A stretch of DNA of 64,000 bases from Carboxylicivirga longa (GTDB lineage Bacteria; Bacteroidota; Bacteroidia; Bacteroidales; Marinilabiliaceae): the NCBI RefSeq assembly GCF_050589825.1, contig NZ_JBNGOZ010000012.1, positions 1 to 64,000 on the forward strand, given 5' to 3'. Of the stretch, positions 45,122-54,373 are shown one piece after another; within the stretch, counting starts at the first letter, position 1; every line of letters begins with the position of its first letter. A model generated the notes under the pieces. It ran no database searches. It saw only the letters and a program-made list of their open reading frames with translations, and was not told the origin of the DNA. Made by a program: the position numbers and the translations under genes.

Positions 45122-45457
45122 ATGGGAGTAGAAATAGTAGTACCCACGGTATTTTTTGGAAGTATAGCGGCTATCATTATATCATTGGCCTATCTTCGTC
45201 AGCGACGTTTAGAACGCACAGCTTTGATTGCAGCCGGTAAGGATGCCACAATCTTTGACACGGGCAATCCACGTCATTTTTTAAGCCTTAAATATGGTAT
45301 GCTGCTGGTAGGCATTGCCATTGGTATTTTGGTTGGTAACCTTATAAGTAATACTACCAACATGCCCGATGTGGCCGCCTTTTTATCGATGATATTATTG
45401 TTTGGTGGAGGTAGTTTAATTCTTTTCTACCTTCTTCAGAAGCGTCAGCCCGAATAG
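45122..45457 (+). CDS. Small membrane protein, DUF6249-like
   Basis: A 111-residue protein with an N-terminal helix (about 4-22), a basic cytosolic stretch with LRQRRLERTALIAAGKD (about 26-42) and two further helices (about 58-78 and 85-104). The layout and the RRxERxALI..GKD stretch match small Bacteroidota membrane proteins (DUF6249) often found beside ECF sigma/anti-sigma genes. Role unknown. Confidence 0.7.
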   Translation: MGVEIVVPTVFFGSIAAIIISLAYLRQRRLERTALIAAGKDATIFDTGNPRHFLSLKYGMLLVGIAIGILVGNLISNTTNMPDVAAFLSMILLFGGGSLILFYLLQKRQPE

Positions 45458-45487
45458 GCGGGGAGCTGAGGCTTGGCATCTATAGTG

Positions 45488-46213
45488 CTAGATAAAACCG
45501 CGTATTTCACAAATGATGATGAGTAGTTCAAGTATCTCATCATCGCTTAAAGCCTGGCAGTTAAGAATGGCATCGAAAAAATCGATGTCTTTCTTGCCTC
45601 TCTCAAAGTAGTCTCTGAACAGGGCACGTCGTTTATCCTGAGCCAGGCATGCCTTTTTTGCCTCGCTAATACTCATTTTTTCTTCACGCGCTACCACTTC
45701 GGCTCGCCAATTAAGTGGAGCCTCCAATTTGAGGTGAAACGATCGTTTAATATTTTTTGTAATGGCCTCGCCTGCTCGCCCAACAATGATTACATAGCCT
45801 TGTTCGGCTTCATTGTGTATATAGCGGGCTATTGTATTTTTAATGGTGGCGTCACCCGGATAGAAGTCTTCGCTGAAGAAAAGTGCCAGATCCTTAAAAA
45901 AACTGCTTTGACGATATTCGCTCAAGTCCTTTACCAGACTGGTCGATAGTTTTAATTCTTTGGCCGACTCCTCAAGAATTTCCTTGCTAATCCAACGCCA
46001 CTGTTTGTTTTCACCACTCGCTTCACTTTTCATACTAAGCACCTGAGTAAGCTTCTCGGCGATGCGTTTGCCATGGCAACCGTATTCGCGCGAAATGGTA
46101 ATGACGGGACCCGGATTGAGGCTGATGCGCTGGGGCCTCTCTTGTTTTCCTTCACGAGAACCCATATACTTTAAAAAGAGATTGTCCATAGTTTCGATTT
46201 GCTTAGTTAACAC
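45488..46213 (-). CDS. Cytidylate kinase-like family protein
   Basis: P-loop protein of 241 residues of the cytidylate-kinase-like family (PF13189). The first strand and loop are VITISREYGCHGKRIAEKL (about 34-52), with YVIIVGRAGEAITKN (about 148-162) and RAEVVAREEKMSISEAKKACLAQDKRRALFRDYF (positions about 178-211). The loop differs from the GxxGxGK(S/T) of true Cmk, so substrate is uncertain. Met at 46189 is an alternative start. Two repeat elements with minus-strand terminators lie upstream and would insulate it. Confidence 0.8.
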   Translation of the reverse strand: MLTKQIETMDNLFLKYMGSREGKQERPQRISLNPGPVITISREYGCHGKRIAEKLTQVLSMKSEASGENKQWRWISKEILEESAKELKLSTSLVKDLSEYRQSSFFKDLALFFSEDFYPGDATIKNTIARYIHNEAEQGYVIIVGRAGEAITKNIKRSFHLKLEAPLNWRAEVVAREEKMSISEAKKACLAQDKRRALFRDYFERGKKDIDFFDAILNCQALSDDEILELLIIICEIRGFI

Positions 46214-46270
46214 TTTGAAAGATACAATGTTTTGATCGAAATGGAAATAATGTATGTAACAGTGGGATAA

Positions 46271-46370
46271 AGAAAAAGGGCAGATTATTAAAATCTGCCC
46301 TTACCCTTAATCAGTTCGTTAACTAAATCCAAAATCTATGAAAAAAAATCTACACTGCAAATGTCTGAAA
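46271..46370 (-). ncRNA. Structured repeat, copy 1 (candidate small RNA)
   Basis: Contains the hairpin GGGCAGATT/AATCTGCCC (46278-46286 with 46292-46300), followed on the minus strand by TTTTTCTTT. Upstream on that strand come a conserved stretch (GGTAAG, TTAGTTA, TTTGGATTT) and a -7-like GACATTTG (46358-46365). Read leftward this is a unit of about 80 bases ending at an intrinsic terminator. Copy 2 repeats the same order of elements. Confidence 0.4.
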
Positions 46371-46411
46371 ATTATTAGTGAAGAAATATAAAGCATCGTT
46401 AAACCATGTTA

Positions 46412-46510
46412 AATAAAAAAAGGACAGATTGAGAAATCTGTCCTTACCCTTAAATCAGCTAACTAAATCCAATTTTTATGAAAAATCCTTGATGCAAATA
46501 TGAAACTTTT
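46412..46510 (-). ncRNA. Structured repeat, copy 2 (candidate small RNA)
   Basis: Hairpin GGACAGATT/AATCTGTCC (46422-46430 with 46435-46443) with TTTTTTTATTT beyond it on the minus strand. Against copy 1 the third stem pair changes from G-C to A-T on both arms, a compensatory change. A promoter-like pair is visible on the minus strand: TTTG (46524-46527), 21 bases, CATATTTG (46495-46502). Confidence 0.45.
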
Positions 46511-46527
46511 TCTCCAATAATTACAAA
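46495..46527 (-). promoter_or_regulatory. Possible promoter of repeat copy 2
   Basis: Minus-strand TTTG, 21-base spacer, CATATTTG (one mismatch to TAnnTTTG). It would start a transcript of about 75 bases ending at the copy 2 terminator. Confidence 0.35.
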
Positions 46528-46765
46528 TCATTACAGTTAAGAATTGTTAAATTATAGATTGATACTTATCGCTAGTTGTAGGTAACGATTATTGGCAGAA
46601 GTGTTTTTGTTGTCGGATAAAATTTAGAGTGCATGAAGGGGGGCCAGGTACTTGATCCTCTTATTCTGGATAAACCATTGTATGCTGTTTATGATAGTGC
46701 TTGAGGGAAAGCCCTTTCTGTGATTAGCAAAGCACCGAAATGCTCCGTCTTAAAAAATATTGTAT

Positions 46766-46773
46766 TATTTTTG
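46766..46773 (+). promoter_or_regulatory. -7 box of the hybrid two-component gene
   Basis: TATTTTTG matches TAnnTTTG and gives a leader of about 60 bases. No good -33 element was found. Confidence 0.4.
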
Positions 46774-46841
46774 TACCCACCTGACTTATTTATCCATTCA
46801 ATTTTGTCAACGCCGCCTTGCGGTAATAAACTATTTACTTC

Positions 46842-49800
46842 ATGCTCAAGTATATTCGACTTGTAACATTTTCGCTATTCATCATGTCGGTTTTTACCGT
46901 TAGTGGGCTGAATAATGAATACTACACGACTAACCTTACAACTGTTGATGGGCTTGCCGATAACAACATACACTGTATACTTCAGGATTCTTATGGTTTT
47001 ATGTGGTTTGGTTCTGAAGAAGGATTACACCGTTATGATGGTTATTCCTTTGAAGTATTTCGTCATGATGCCAATGATGAGAATAGCATCTCTGCTAATA
47101 TAGTAAGGGCTTTATATGAGGATGGGTATGGGCGTTTATGGATTGGTACAGATGGAGGTGGTATCAGCATATTTGATTTAACAACGGAGCAGTTTATTGC
47201 ACTTGGGCAAAATGCCCAGGCAATGCTTACCTCAAATGATGTTTTTTGTTTTGCCCCATCTCGGGATGATCACCTGTGGGTAGGAACGGAAGATGGTCTT
47301 AATCGCATTAAAATTAGTGATGATAATGCCAAGCCAATATCGGAAGTTACACACTATCGCCATCGCCAGGATGATCCTAAGAGCTTAATTTATCCGCATG
47401 TTTATTCCGTGTTGGAAGATTCAAAGGGTACCCTTTGGGCTGGAACTACAGAGGGGGGATTAAGTCGGCTGGATGCTGGTGCCAATGGATTTATTAACTA
47501 TTATGCTGATGATAAGGAGGGCTCAATAAGCAGTAGAGGCATTATGGCAATATACGAGGATAAGGCAGGGGAGCTTTGGTTGGGTACCTGGGCGCACGGA
47601 CTTAACCTATATGATAGAAAAACGGATTCCTTCACTACTTTTTTGCATGACCCACAAGATTCAACATCGCTGAGTCATGACAATGTTTACGCTTTATGCG
47701 AAGATGAAGAAGGTTTTTTATGGGTGGGTACATACGATGGTGGCCTTAATCGCTTAGTGAGGGGAGAAACAGTTGAAGCTTATCATTTTAAACGCTTCAA
47801 GGAGGAGGAAGAGGCCCTGAAAAGCCTTTTTAAAAACAAAGTAAAGGTGATTTATCCTGACAATCAGGGTAATCTGTGGGCCGGAACCCTTGGCGGTGGA
47901 GTGATACAGATTCTAAAAAAGCGAGAGAATTTTGTACATTATAAAAATGAGGTGGAATACCAAGCTGCTGCTAAAGCCAAGCGGGTGAATCAAATTGTAC
48001 TGAGTGATACCGAAGCCATGCTGTGGGCTACTTCTACTGGGCTTTATGAGGCAAAAAAGCAGATAGGAGGCTTTCAATACAAAGCCATACTCAGTGATTC
48101 AACACGGACACCAAATTTGTATAAAAAGAATATTACTGCCATTTATAAAAATGCAAATGGTCATTTGTGGGTGGGTACAGAAACGGATGGTTTGATGCAC
48201 ATTGTATTGGATGGTGATAAGTTAGTGTCATTTAAGCAGTATACCGAAACGAAGCCGACGCCCCATAAAATTAATGGCAATACTATTCAATCTATTTTTG
48301 AATGGAATGCTTATCTGTGGGTTATTACTAACAATGGGGTTAATATATATGATAATAAACAGCAGCGTTTTGTCTATGAAAAAGCAGATGGATCACGCCT
48401 TTTCCCTTGTTCTGAAGTGTTTATTTCGCACTACATAGATGAAAAAAATCGCTTGTGGCTGGGTACCGAGTTTGAAGGTGTCTTTTGTTTTTCCATTGAT
48501 GGCCCATTGGCAGGGGGAAGTCTGGTTCATCGTTTCAATACTGATACCAAGCCCATTGCTTTGGCCGATCGTCAGGTGCTGGTTATTGCCGATGCCGGGG
48601 GCGGCGATGTATGGATTGGTACTGCCAAAGGTTTACATCGTTTAAATCCGGATACGGGTACCAATATTGTTTATAAGGAAAAGGACGGACTGCCCTCATC
48701 GGCAGTGAGTCAGATACATCAGGATGGTAGTAGTGTGATGTGGATGGGTACCTTGCAGGGATTGGCTCGTTTCGATACGGTTTTGGGCGTTATTACACCC
48801 TATTTTATGCCGGGCGGTTTTCAGCGCAATTATTTTACGCCGGGTAAAACAGTTACCCTGAGCGATGGTATGGTGGCTATGCCTACGAGGGATGGTATTT
48901 GGACCTTTTATCCGGATAATATCCAGCGTAATCCCCATCAGGCAACGCCGGTGATACGCCATATAAGCTTATCAGGCAAGCTTGTAAAACCCAACGATAA
49001 AGTCAATAACCGCATTATTCTCAGCAAGGCTTTGCCGCTTACCGACGAGATTAAGCTGCGTTACGATGAGAATGTGATACGCCTTGAGTTTGCGGCCTTG
49101 TCGTACTATGAGCAGCGTAAAAATAGTTTTATGTATCGTTTGGATGGTTTGGATGAAGAGTGGAACCTAAGCAATGCCGGTAGACGCTCAGTTACCTATT
49201 CAAACTTGTCGCCCGGTAACTATACTTTCCGATTGCGAGCAGCCAATAACGACGGGGAGTGGGATACGGAAGAGGCCGTTCTTAATATTGTTATTCGTCC
49301 TCCATGGTATAGAACCTGGTATGCTTATTTGGGATATTTTTTACTTGTGGTGCTTGGCTTGTTTTCAACACAGCGTTTGATTGTTGTCAGGGTAAAAGAG
49401 CGTGAGCGCCTCAAACGGGAAAAGATGGCGCGTGAAAAAGAAGCATCATTGCATCAGATGAAAATTCGTTTTTTCACCAATATATCTCACGAGTTCAGGA
49501 CACCCTTGACACTGATAGCCGGCCCTCTTCAGGAGATGTTGGATCATGATTCCACGCTATCGAAAGCCACTCGAAGCCAACTGTCACTGATGAAGAACAA
49601 TACGGATCGTCTGTTGCGCCTGATCAATCAATTAATGGATTTTCGTAAAGTGACTCAGGGAAATATGCATTTAAGCATAAAGCAGCGTAATATTAATGGT
49701 TTTGTGCGGCGCATTGCTGAGTCTTTCCAGGGAATTGCCGATCAAAAGCAGATTCATTTTGAGTGCAAAATCGATTCACGACCACTGATGGTATGGTTTG

Positions 49801-51029
49801 ATTCTGAAAAGCTAGAGACAATTATCTTTAATTTGCTTAGTAATGCATTTAAATATACGCCAACCAATGGGAAGGTTTCCATGGTGCTGGAGCTGCAGAA
49901 AGATAAAGTGTTGCAGCTGCGTGTGAGTGATACGGGTGCTGGTGTGCCGGATAGTGATAAGCAAAAAGTATTTGAGCGTTTCTATCAACTTGAGCATAAT
50001 CAAAGCCTGGGGGGTGCTGGCACTGGAGTGGGGCTGTCGCTGGTGAAGGAGTTGGTGGAGATGCACAAAGGTTCCATTCGCATCGAGGATAATCAACCTT
50101 GTGGTTCGGTCTTAGTGGTGGTTCTTTGTGTTGAGCGAAGTCGTTTTAATGACGATGAGATAATCGATGAAGAGCAGCAGGTGGAACCCTCTGAAGTGTC
50201 CTCTGAAGATGTAGAAACGGAAGTTTCCAAACCCATTGTAACCGAGAGTGGTGATAAGCCTAAGGTGCTGGTGGTGGAAGATCAGCACGATTTGCGCGCT
50301 CATCTGTGCAAAATTCTGCAACAGCATTACCGTGTTGATGAGGCCGGAAATGGGGTTGAGGGTCTGGAGAAAGCTTCGTCATCGTTACCCGATATAATTA
50401 TCACCGATGTGATGATGCCTGAGATGGATGGGTTTACCTTCTGTGACAAGCTGCGAAAAAACGTAATTACGAGTCATATTCCCATCATTATGTTGACGGC
50501 CCTCGATAACATGGATTCAAAGCGCGAAGGCCTTGAGACGGGCGCCGATGCCTATGTGGTGAAGCCTTTTGATAAGCAATTGTTGGTAACGCAGATACAG
50601 AACCTGCTGGCGAATCGTCAGCTTCTAAAGTCCCGATTTAAGGAGCAGTGGGACTTTGTGGAGGAGATCGCCACCACATCCACCGATCAGCAGTTTGTAA
50701 ACCGAGCCATTCAAACGGTGGAGGAAAACATGTCGGATGCCGGTTTTAACGTATCGGAGCTGGTGAAGAAAATGAATGTAAGCCGAACGCTTCTTCATAT
50801 GAAGCTACGTGAGTTAACCGGACAGAGTACCAGTGAGTTTATTCGGACTATCCGCCTCAAGCAGGCTGCTAAATTATTGAAGCAGGGAGAGTTGAATGTG
50901 TCGGAGGTGACTTACCAGGTAGGTTTTAACGACCCTAAATATTTCTCAAAGAGTTTCAAGGGCTTGTTTGGCGTAACACCTACTGTATTTCAAAAGGGCG
51001 ATGCATCAGGTGGTAAGCTAACGAAATAA
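46842..51029 (+). CDS. Hybrid two-component system regulator (HTCS)
   Basis: One-protein signal system of 1395 residues. A signal/anchor helix (1-23) is followed by two seven-bladed propellers made of LWVGT-type repeats (about 30-690), a Y_Y_Y domain (about 750-810), a transmembrane helix (about 822-840), a HisKA domain with His near 883 (FFTNISHEFRTP), HATPase (about 985-1095), a receiver with Asp near 1188 (ITDVMMPEMDG) and an AraC-type HTH at the C-terminus (about 1290-1390). Such proteins bind a periplasmic oligosaccharide and switch on a polysaccharide utilisation locus; none adjoins it here. Terminated by a long hairpin. Confidence 0.95.
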   Translation: MLKYIRLVTFSLFIMSVFTVSGLNNEYYTTNLTTVDGLADNNIHCILQDSYGFMWFGSEEGLHRYDGYSFEVFRHDANDENSISANIVRALYEDGYGRLWIGTDGGGISIFDLTTEQFIALGQNAQAMLTSNDVFCFAPSRDDHLWVGTEDGLNRIKISDDNAKPISEVTHYRHRQDDPKSLIYPHVYSVLEDSKGTLWAGTTEGGLSRLDAGANGFINYYADDKEGSISSRGIMAIYEDKAGELWLGTWAHGLNLYDRKTDSFTTFLHDPQDSTSLSHDNVYALCEDEEGFLWVGTYDGGLNRLVRGETVEAYHFKRFKEEEEALKSLFKNKVKVIYPDNQGNLWAGTLGGGVIQILKKRENFVHYKNEVEYQAAAKAKRVNQIVLSDTEAMLWATSTGLYEAKKQIGGFQYKAILSDSTRTPNLYKKNITAIYKNANGHLWVGTETDGLMHIVLDGDKLVSFKQYTETKPTPHKINGNTIQSIFEWNAYLWVITNNGVNIYDNKQQRFVYEKADGSRLFPCSEVFISHYIDEKNRLWLGTEFEGVFCFSIDGPLAGGSLVHRFNTDTKPIALADRQVLVIADAGGGDVWIGTAKGLHRLNPDTGTNIVYKEKDGLPSSAVSQIHQDGSSVMWMGTLQGLARFDTVLGVITPYFMPGGFQRNYFTPGKTVTLSDGMVAMPTRDGIWTFYPDNIQRNPHQATPVIRHISLSGKLVKPNDKVNNRIILSKALPLTDEIKLRYDENVIRLEFAALSYYEQRKNSFMYRLDGLDEEWNLSNAGRRSVTYSNLSPGNYTFRLRAANNDGEWDTEEAVLNIVIRPPWYRTWYAYLGYFLLVVLGLFSTQRLIVVRVKERERLKREKMAREKEASLHQMKIRFFTNISHEFRTPLTLIAGPLQEMLDHDSTLSKATRSQLSLMKNNTDRLLRLINQLMDFRKVTQGNMHLSIKQRNINGFVRRIAESFQGIADQKQIHFECKIDSRPLMVWFDSEKLETIIFNLLSNAFKYTPTNGKVSMVLELQKDKVLQLRVSDTGAGVPDSDKQKVFERFYQLEHNQSLGGAGTGVGLSLVKELVEMHKGSIRIEDNQPCGSVLVVVLCVERSRFNDDEIIDEEQQVEPSEVSSEDVETEVSKPIVTESGDKPKVLVVEDQHDLRAHLCKILQQHYRVDEAGNGVEGLEKASSSLPDIIITDVMMPEMDGFTFCDKLRKNVITSHIPIIMLTALDNMDSKREGLETGADAYVVKPFDKQLLVTQIQNLLANRQLLKSRFKEQWDFVEEIATTSTDQQFVNRAIQTVEENMSDAGFNVSELVKKMNVSRTLLHMKLRELTGQSTSEFIRTIRLKQAAKLLKQGELNVSEVTYQVGFNDPKYFSKSFKGLFGVTPTVFQKGDASGGKLTK

Positions 51030-51080
51030 AGAAAAGGCTTGTTCCATTAATTTCGATTGTATGGAACAAGCCTTTTCTTT
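51028..51080. terminator. Bidirectional terminator
   Basis: AAAGAAAAGGCTTGTTCCAT (51028-51047) pairs perfectly with ATGGAACAAGCCTTTTCTTT (51061-51080). It lies between the convergent HTCS and nth genes and gives T-rich ends on both strands. Confidence 0.85.
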
Positions 51081-51099
51081 GTATTGTTAGTGTAACAGT

Positions 51100-51750
51100 T
51101 TATTTTTTCGAACTTACTTCTTTTTCGTAGTGGCGACAGAATTCTTTTAGGCCACAACGGCTGCACTTGGGTTTGCGGGCGATACACACATAGCGCCCAT
51201 GCAGTATCAGCCAGTGGTGGGCAATGGCCAGCAGCTCCTCCGGAAAGTGCTTTACCAGCTGTTTCTCGGTGTCGAGTGGTGTTTTTGAGTTGGTGGTTAA
51301 GCCAATGCGTGCCGCCACCCTGAATACATGAGTGTCAACCGCTATGGCAGGTTTTTCATATACCACCGAGGCAATCACATTGGCTGTTTTTCGTCCCACG
51401 CCGGGCAGTTTTTGCAATTCTTTGATGTCATCGGGTACGATGCCCTTAAATTCCTCCATCAGCATTTTTGCCATGCCCACCAGATGCTTGCTTTTGTTAT
51501 TGGGATAGCTGCATGAGCGGATCAGCTCGAAGATTTCATCGGGTGTGGCCAGCGCCATGTCTTCGGGTCTGGGATAGCGCTCAAAAATGGCAGGTGTCAG
51601 CTGGTTGACCCGTTTGTCGGTGCATTGAGCCGATAGTATTACAGCCACCAATAGCTCGTAGGGATTGCCGTAATGAAGCTCGGTTTCTGCCACCGGCATC
51701 TGTGCCTGAAAATAGTCAATAACCTTTTGGTAGCGTTCTTTCTTCAGCAT
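51100..51750 (-). CDS. nth: Endonuclease III
   Basis: DNA glycosylase/AP lyase that removes oxidised pyrimidines. The helix-hairpin-helix LPGVGRKTANVIASVVY (about 114-130) holds the catalytic Lys, the catalytic Asp is in AVDTHVFRVAARIGL (about 137), and the [4Fe-4S] loop CIARKPKCSRCGLKEFC (about 190-206) is complete with spacing C-x6-C-x2-C-x5-C. At 216 residues it is standard. It starts 8 bases after the TonB receptor stop, so they are probably co-transcribed. Confidence 0.96.
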   Translation of the reverse strand: MLKKERYQKVIDYFQAQMPVAETELHYGNPYELLVAVILSAQCTDKRVNQLTPAIFERYPRPEDMALATPDEIFELIRSCSYPNNKSKHLVGMAKMLMEEFKGIVPDDIKELQKLPGVGRKTANVIASVVYEKPAIAVDTHVFRVAARIGLTTNSKTPLDTEKQLVKHFPEELLAIAHHWLILHGRYVCIARKPKCSRCGLKEFCRHYEKEVSSKK

Positions 51751-51758
51751 GGTAGGTA

Positions 51759-54092
51759 TTATAAGTTCATTAGTTTGAGTCCAAAGTAAATTGTGCGCGG
51801 GCGTGCCGGCCCGTAAATATAGTTACTATCGCGGTTTTTGCCCCTATCAAAGTCATCCTGATAGGCATTAAACAGGTTTTGAACGCCGCCAAACAATTCG
51901 ACGCCCACACCAACATAGCGCCAGTCGAGCGCATAGCTGACCTTGAGGTTGGTTTCCATAAAAGAAGTTGATTTCAGCAGCTCGTCATTGATGGGGTTGC
52001 CGCTGCCATCGTCGCTTCCGGCACCAAAGTGAGGAATCAGCATGGAGCCTGTATAAACGCCCGACAGTGCTGCCTTGATGCCCCACACCGGATTATAGGT
52101 TAAGGTGTAGTAGCCGTACTGCTCAGGGGTGCGTAGGTAGTCTTTTGTACCTTCAATACGCTCTGACCATTTAACAGCTTCATCGTAGCGGCTCGATTGG
52201 AGGGTGTAGCCCGCCTCCAGCTGCCATAGTCTATTATAGTTAGCGCGTGCTTCCAGGGTAATGCCTTTAACGGTAGAATTACTACCATTGCGTTTCTCAA
52301 GCAGTACATTGCCTTGGGCATCCTCACCGTTTTCTTCCAGAATAAAGGCATCAAACAGAGTGGTGTAAAAGCCTTCCAGTGTAAGTCCCCAGATATATTT
52401 CTCATGGGGTTTATCGTAATTAATGGAGGCAGTCCAGCTTTGCGAACGCTCTTCTTTCAGATCATCAGTCAATTCAATGCGTTGAATACCTCCGCCGGCA
52501 AAGGCAATGTGCATATCGGCATCGAAAGCCTGTGGCGCCCTGAAGCCTGTGGACCAGCCTGCCCTCAGCTGCATTCCGTTTTGTTTGTACAGCAAAGAAA
52601 CCCGTGGGCTGAGTATCATCTTATCCACCATATTGTGCTTGTCGCTTCTAACACCCGTCAGTAGGTTCCATCTTTTGGCTATCTCCCAATCACTTTGCAG
52701 GTAAGCGCCAAAGTTACGTGTGGTCTGATCCAACAGATAGTCATAGGCCTTTATCTCATCCGCAACCCTATCGTAGTTGTATTCGACTCCCAGTGTCAAG
52801 TTATTTTTACCATTAAAGAAGTTAGATACCATGTGGTTGAACTGTGCCCCACCCATATAGGTTTCATTTTCCGTGAGTCCGTAAGGAGGATTCTCCAGGT
52901 GTTGTTGATATTCAGGTGTTCCCTTATCGGGAAGGATGCCGGTATAGTGATCACGATCAGTCCTTTGTCCGGCCACATACACATCCAGTGAGCTGAGGTT
53001 ATCGTTGAACGAAAAGCTGTAGTCCAGGCCTCCCATCAGAACATTGTGTGTGCGTTCCTCGGTTTGTTGTGCCTGGTAGGCCGGTTTTTCTTCGCTGTCG
53101 CCCCCACGCCGGTATTCATACATGCTTGATAGGCTGGCTTCCAGCTTGTGCTTAGGTGCCGGTAGAAGGAAAGCTGTAAAGCCAAAGGAGTTATTTTTTA
53201 GCTTGGGCAATTCACTAAAACCGTCATCATTATGATCGTATGAATCGCGATTGCGATTGGCAGCAAAAAGTGTCAAACCGGCATTTTTACGGTCGGATAA
53301 AATACCTGCATTGGCCAGTATCTGGCTGTCACTGGCATCGCCATTAATTACCGACTGTGTTGTAGATGCGGAGAAACTGCTCGATTCCGGAACTTTGGTA
53401 ATAACGTTTACTGTGCCGCCCACGGCGCCGGCACCATAAAGGGCTGATCCGCCGCCCCGCACCACTTCAATGCGTTCAATCATATTGGTGGGTATCTGCT
53501 CAAGACCGTAGAGTCCTGTGAGTGGGCTAAAAACAGGTCGGCTGTTAATGAGAATTTGTGAATAGGCACCTCCCAGGCCGTTCATGCGGAGCTGGGTGTA
53601 ATTGCAGGTCTGACAGTCGGTTTCCATGCGCAGTCCCGGCTGAAAGGCAAGTCCCTCCGATAGTGTTCCGGCCTGAAGCATCTCCAATTTCTTGCCTTCC
53701 ATTACATTTACCACCACGGCCGATTCTGTTTTGCGCTTAAAGGTTTTGGTGCCTGTAATCACAATGTCATCCAGTGACATCACCTGTTCTTCCATCACAA
53801 AATTAATTTCCTGCGACTGCCCTTTGGTTATGGTTACCGTTTTTTCAACCGGCTTGTATCCCATTAGACTGGCCACCAGTGTATGGGTTCCTTCGGGTAG
53901 GTTGGTTAGCATGTAGTGCCCCGACAAATCTGTCATGGTGCCATATTGTGTACCCTTAAGGTAGACGCTGACAAAGGGCAGGTGTTCGTTTTCGGCCTGC
54001 ACATCGCCAAAAATATTGGCATCGGTTTTTTGAGCTTGTGCGTATCCTGCGAAGAGTATAAATAGATTTATTAGGTATAAAAACTTCTTCAT
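51759..54092 (-). CDS. TonB-dependent outer-membrane receptor
   Basis: From ATG 54092 the product has a signal peptide (about 1-21), a carboxypeptidase-regulatory-like domain (ANIFGDVQAENEHLPFVSVYLKGT, about 25-95), a plug domain (QAGTLSEGLAFQPGLRMETDCQTCNYTQLRMNGL, positions about 135-168) and a 22-strand barrel. The CQTC pair in the plug is a noted feature of a subset linked to metal or haem uptake. Together with the nearby zinc permease this hints at metal import, but the ligand is not proven. No susD-like gene follows. Confidence 0.9.
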   Translation of the reverse strand: MKKFLYLINLFILFAGYAQAQKTDANIFGDVQAENEHLPFVSVYLKGTQYGTMTDLSGHYMLTNLPEGTHTLVASLMGYKPVEKTVTITKGQSQEINFVMEEQVMSLDDIVITGTKTFKRKTESAVVVNVMEGKKLEMLQAGTLSEGLAFQPGLRMETDCQTCNYTQLRMNGLGGAYSQILINSRPVFSPLTGLYGLEQIPTNMIERIEVVRGGGSALYGAGAVGGTVNVITKVPESSSFSASTTQSVINGDASDSQILANAGILSDRKNAGLTLFAANRNRDSYDHNDDGFSELPKLKNNSFGFTAFLLPAPKHKLEASLSSMYEYRRGGDSEEKPAYQAQQTEERTHNVLMGGLDYSFSFNDNLSSLDVYVAGQRTDRDHYTGILPDKGTPEYQQHLENPPYGLTENETYMGGAQFNHMVSNFFNGKNNLTLGVEYNYDRVADEIKAYDYLLDQTTRNFGAYLQSDWEIAKRWNLLTGVRSDKHNMVDKMILSPRVSLLYKQNGMQLRAGWSTGFRAPQAFDADMHIAFAGGGIQRIELTDDLKEERSQSWTASINYDKPHEKYIWGLTLEGFYTTLFDAFILEENGEDAQGNVLLEKRNGSNSTVKGITLEARANYNRLWQLEAGYTLQSSRYDEAVKWSERIEGTKDYLRTPEQYGYYTLTYNPVWGIKAALSGVYTGSMLIPHFGAGSDDGSGNPINDELLKSTSFMETNLKVSYALDWRYVGVGVELFGGVQNLFNAYQDDFDRGKNRDSNYIYGPARPRTIYFGLKLMNL

Positions 54093-54373
54093 ATTGTTAA
54101 TCACATTTTTTTACAAAACAGCTATTTCACTTCAACCACCTGTTGGCAAAAAGGTTTAGGAAAAAGTATGATGTTCGTGATTAATCTATAGGTTGGGCAA
54201 TGAATAGTGGATTTAAGGTTCATTGCATCAGCTGTTTTGTATAGTAGAGCGTTCCGTAAGTTTTAGAGAATGGTTATCTGTGATAAAATACTGATAACGA
54301 AACGTTCCGTAGAAGCTATGATGAATAGGAAGCTTTCAAAACTTAGTACAAGCCTTCAGGAAAAAGATGTTTT

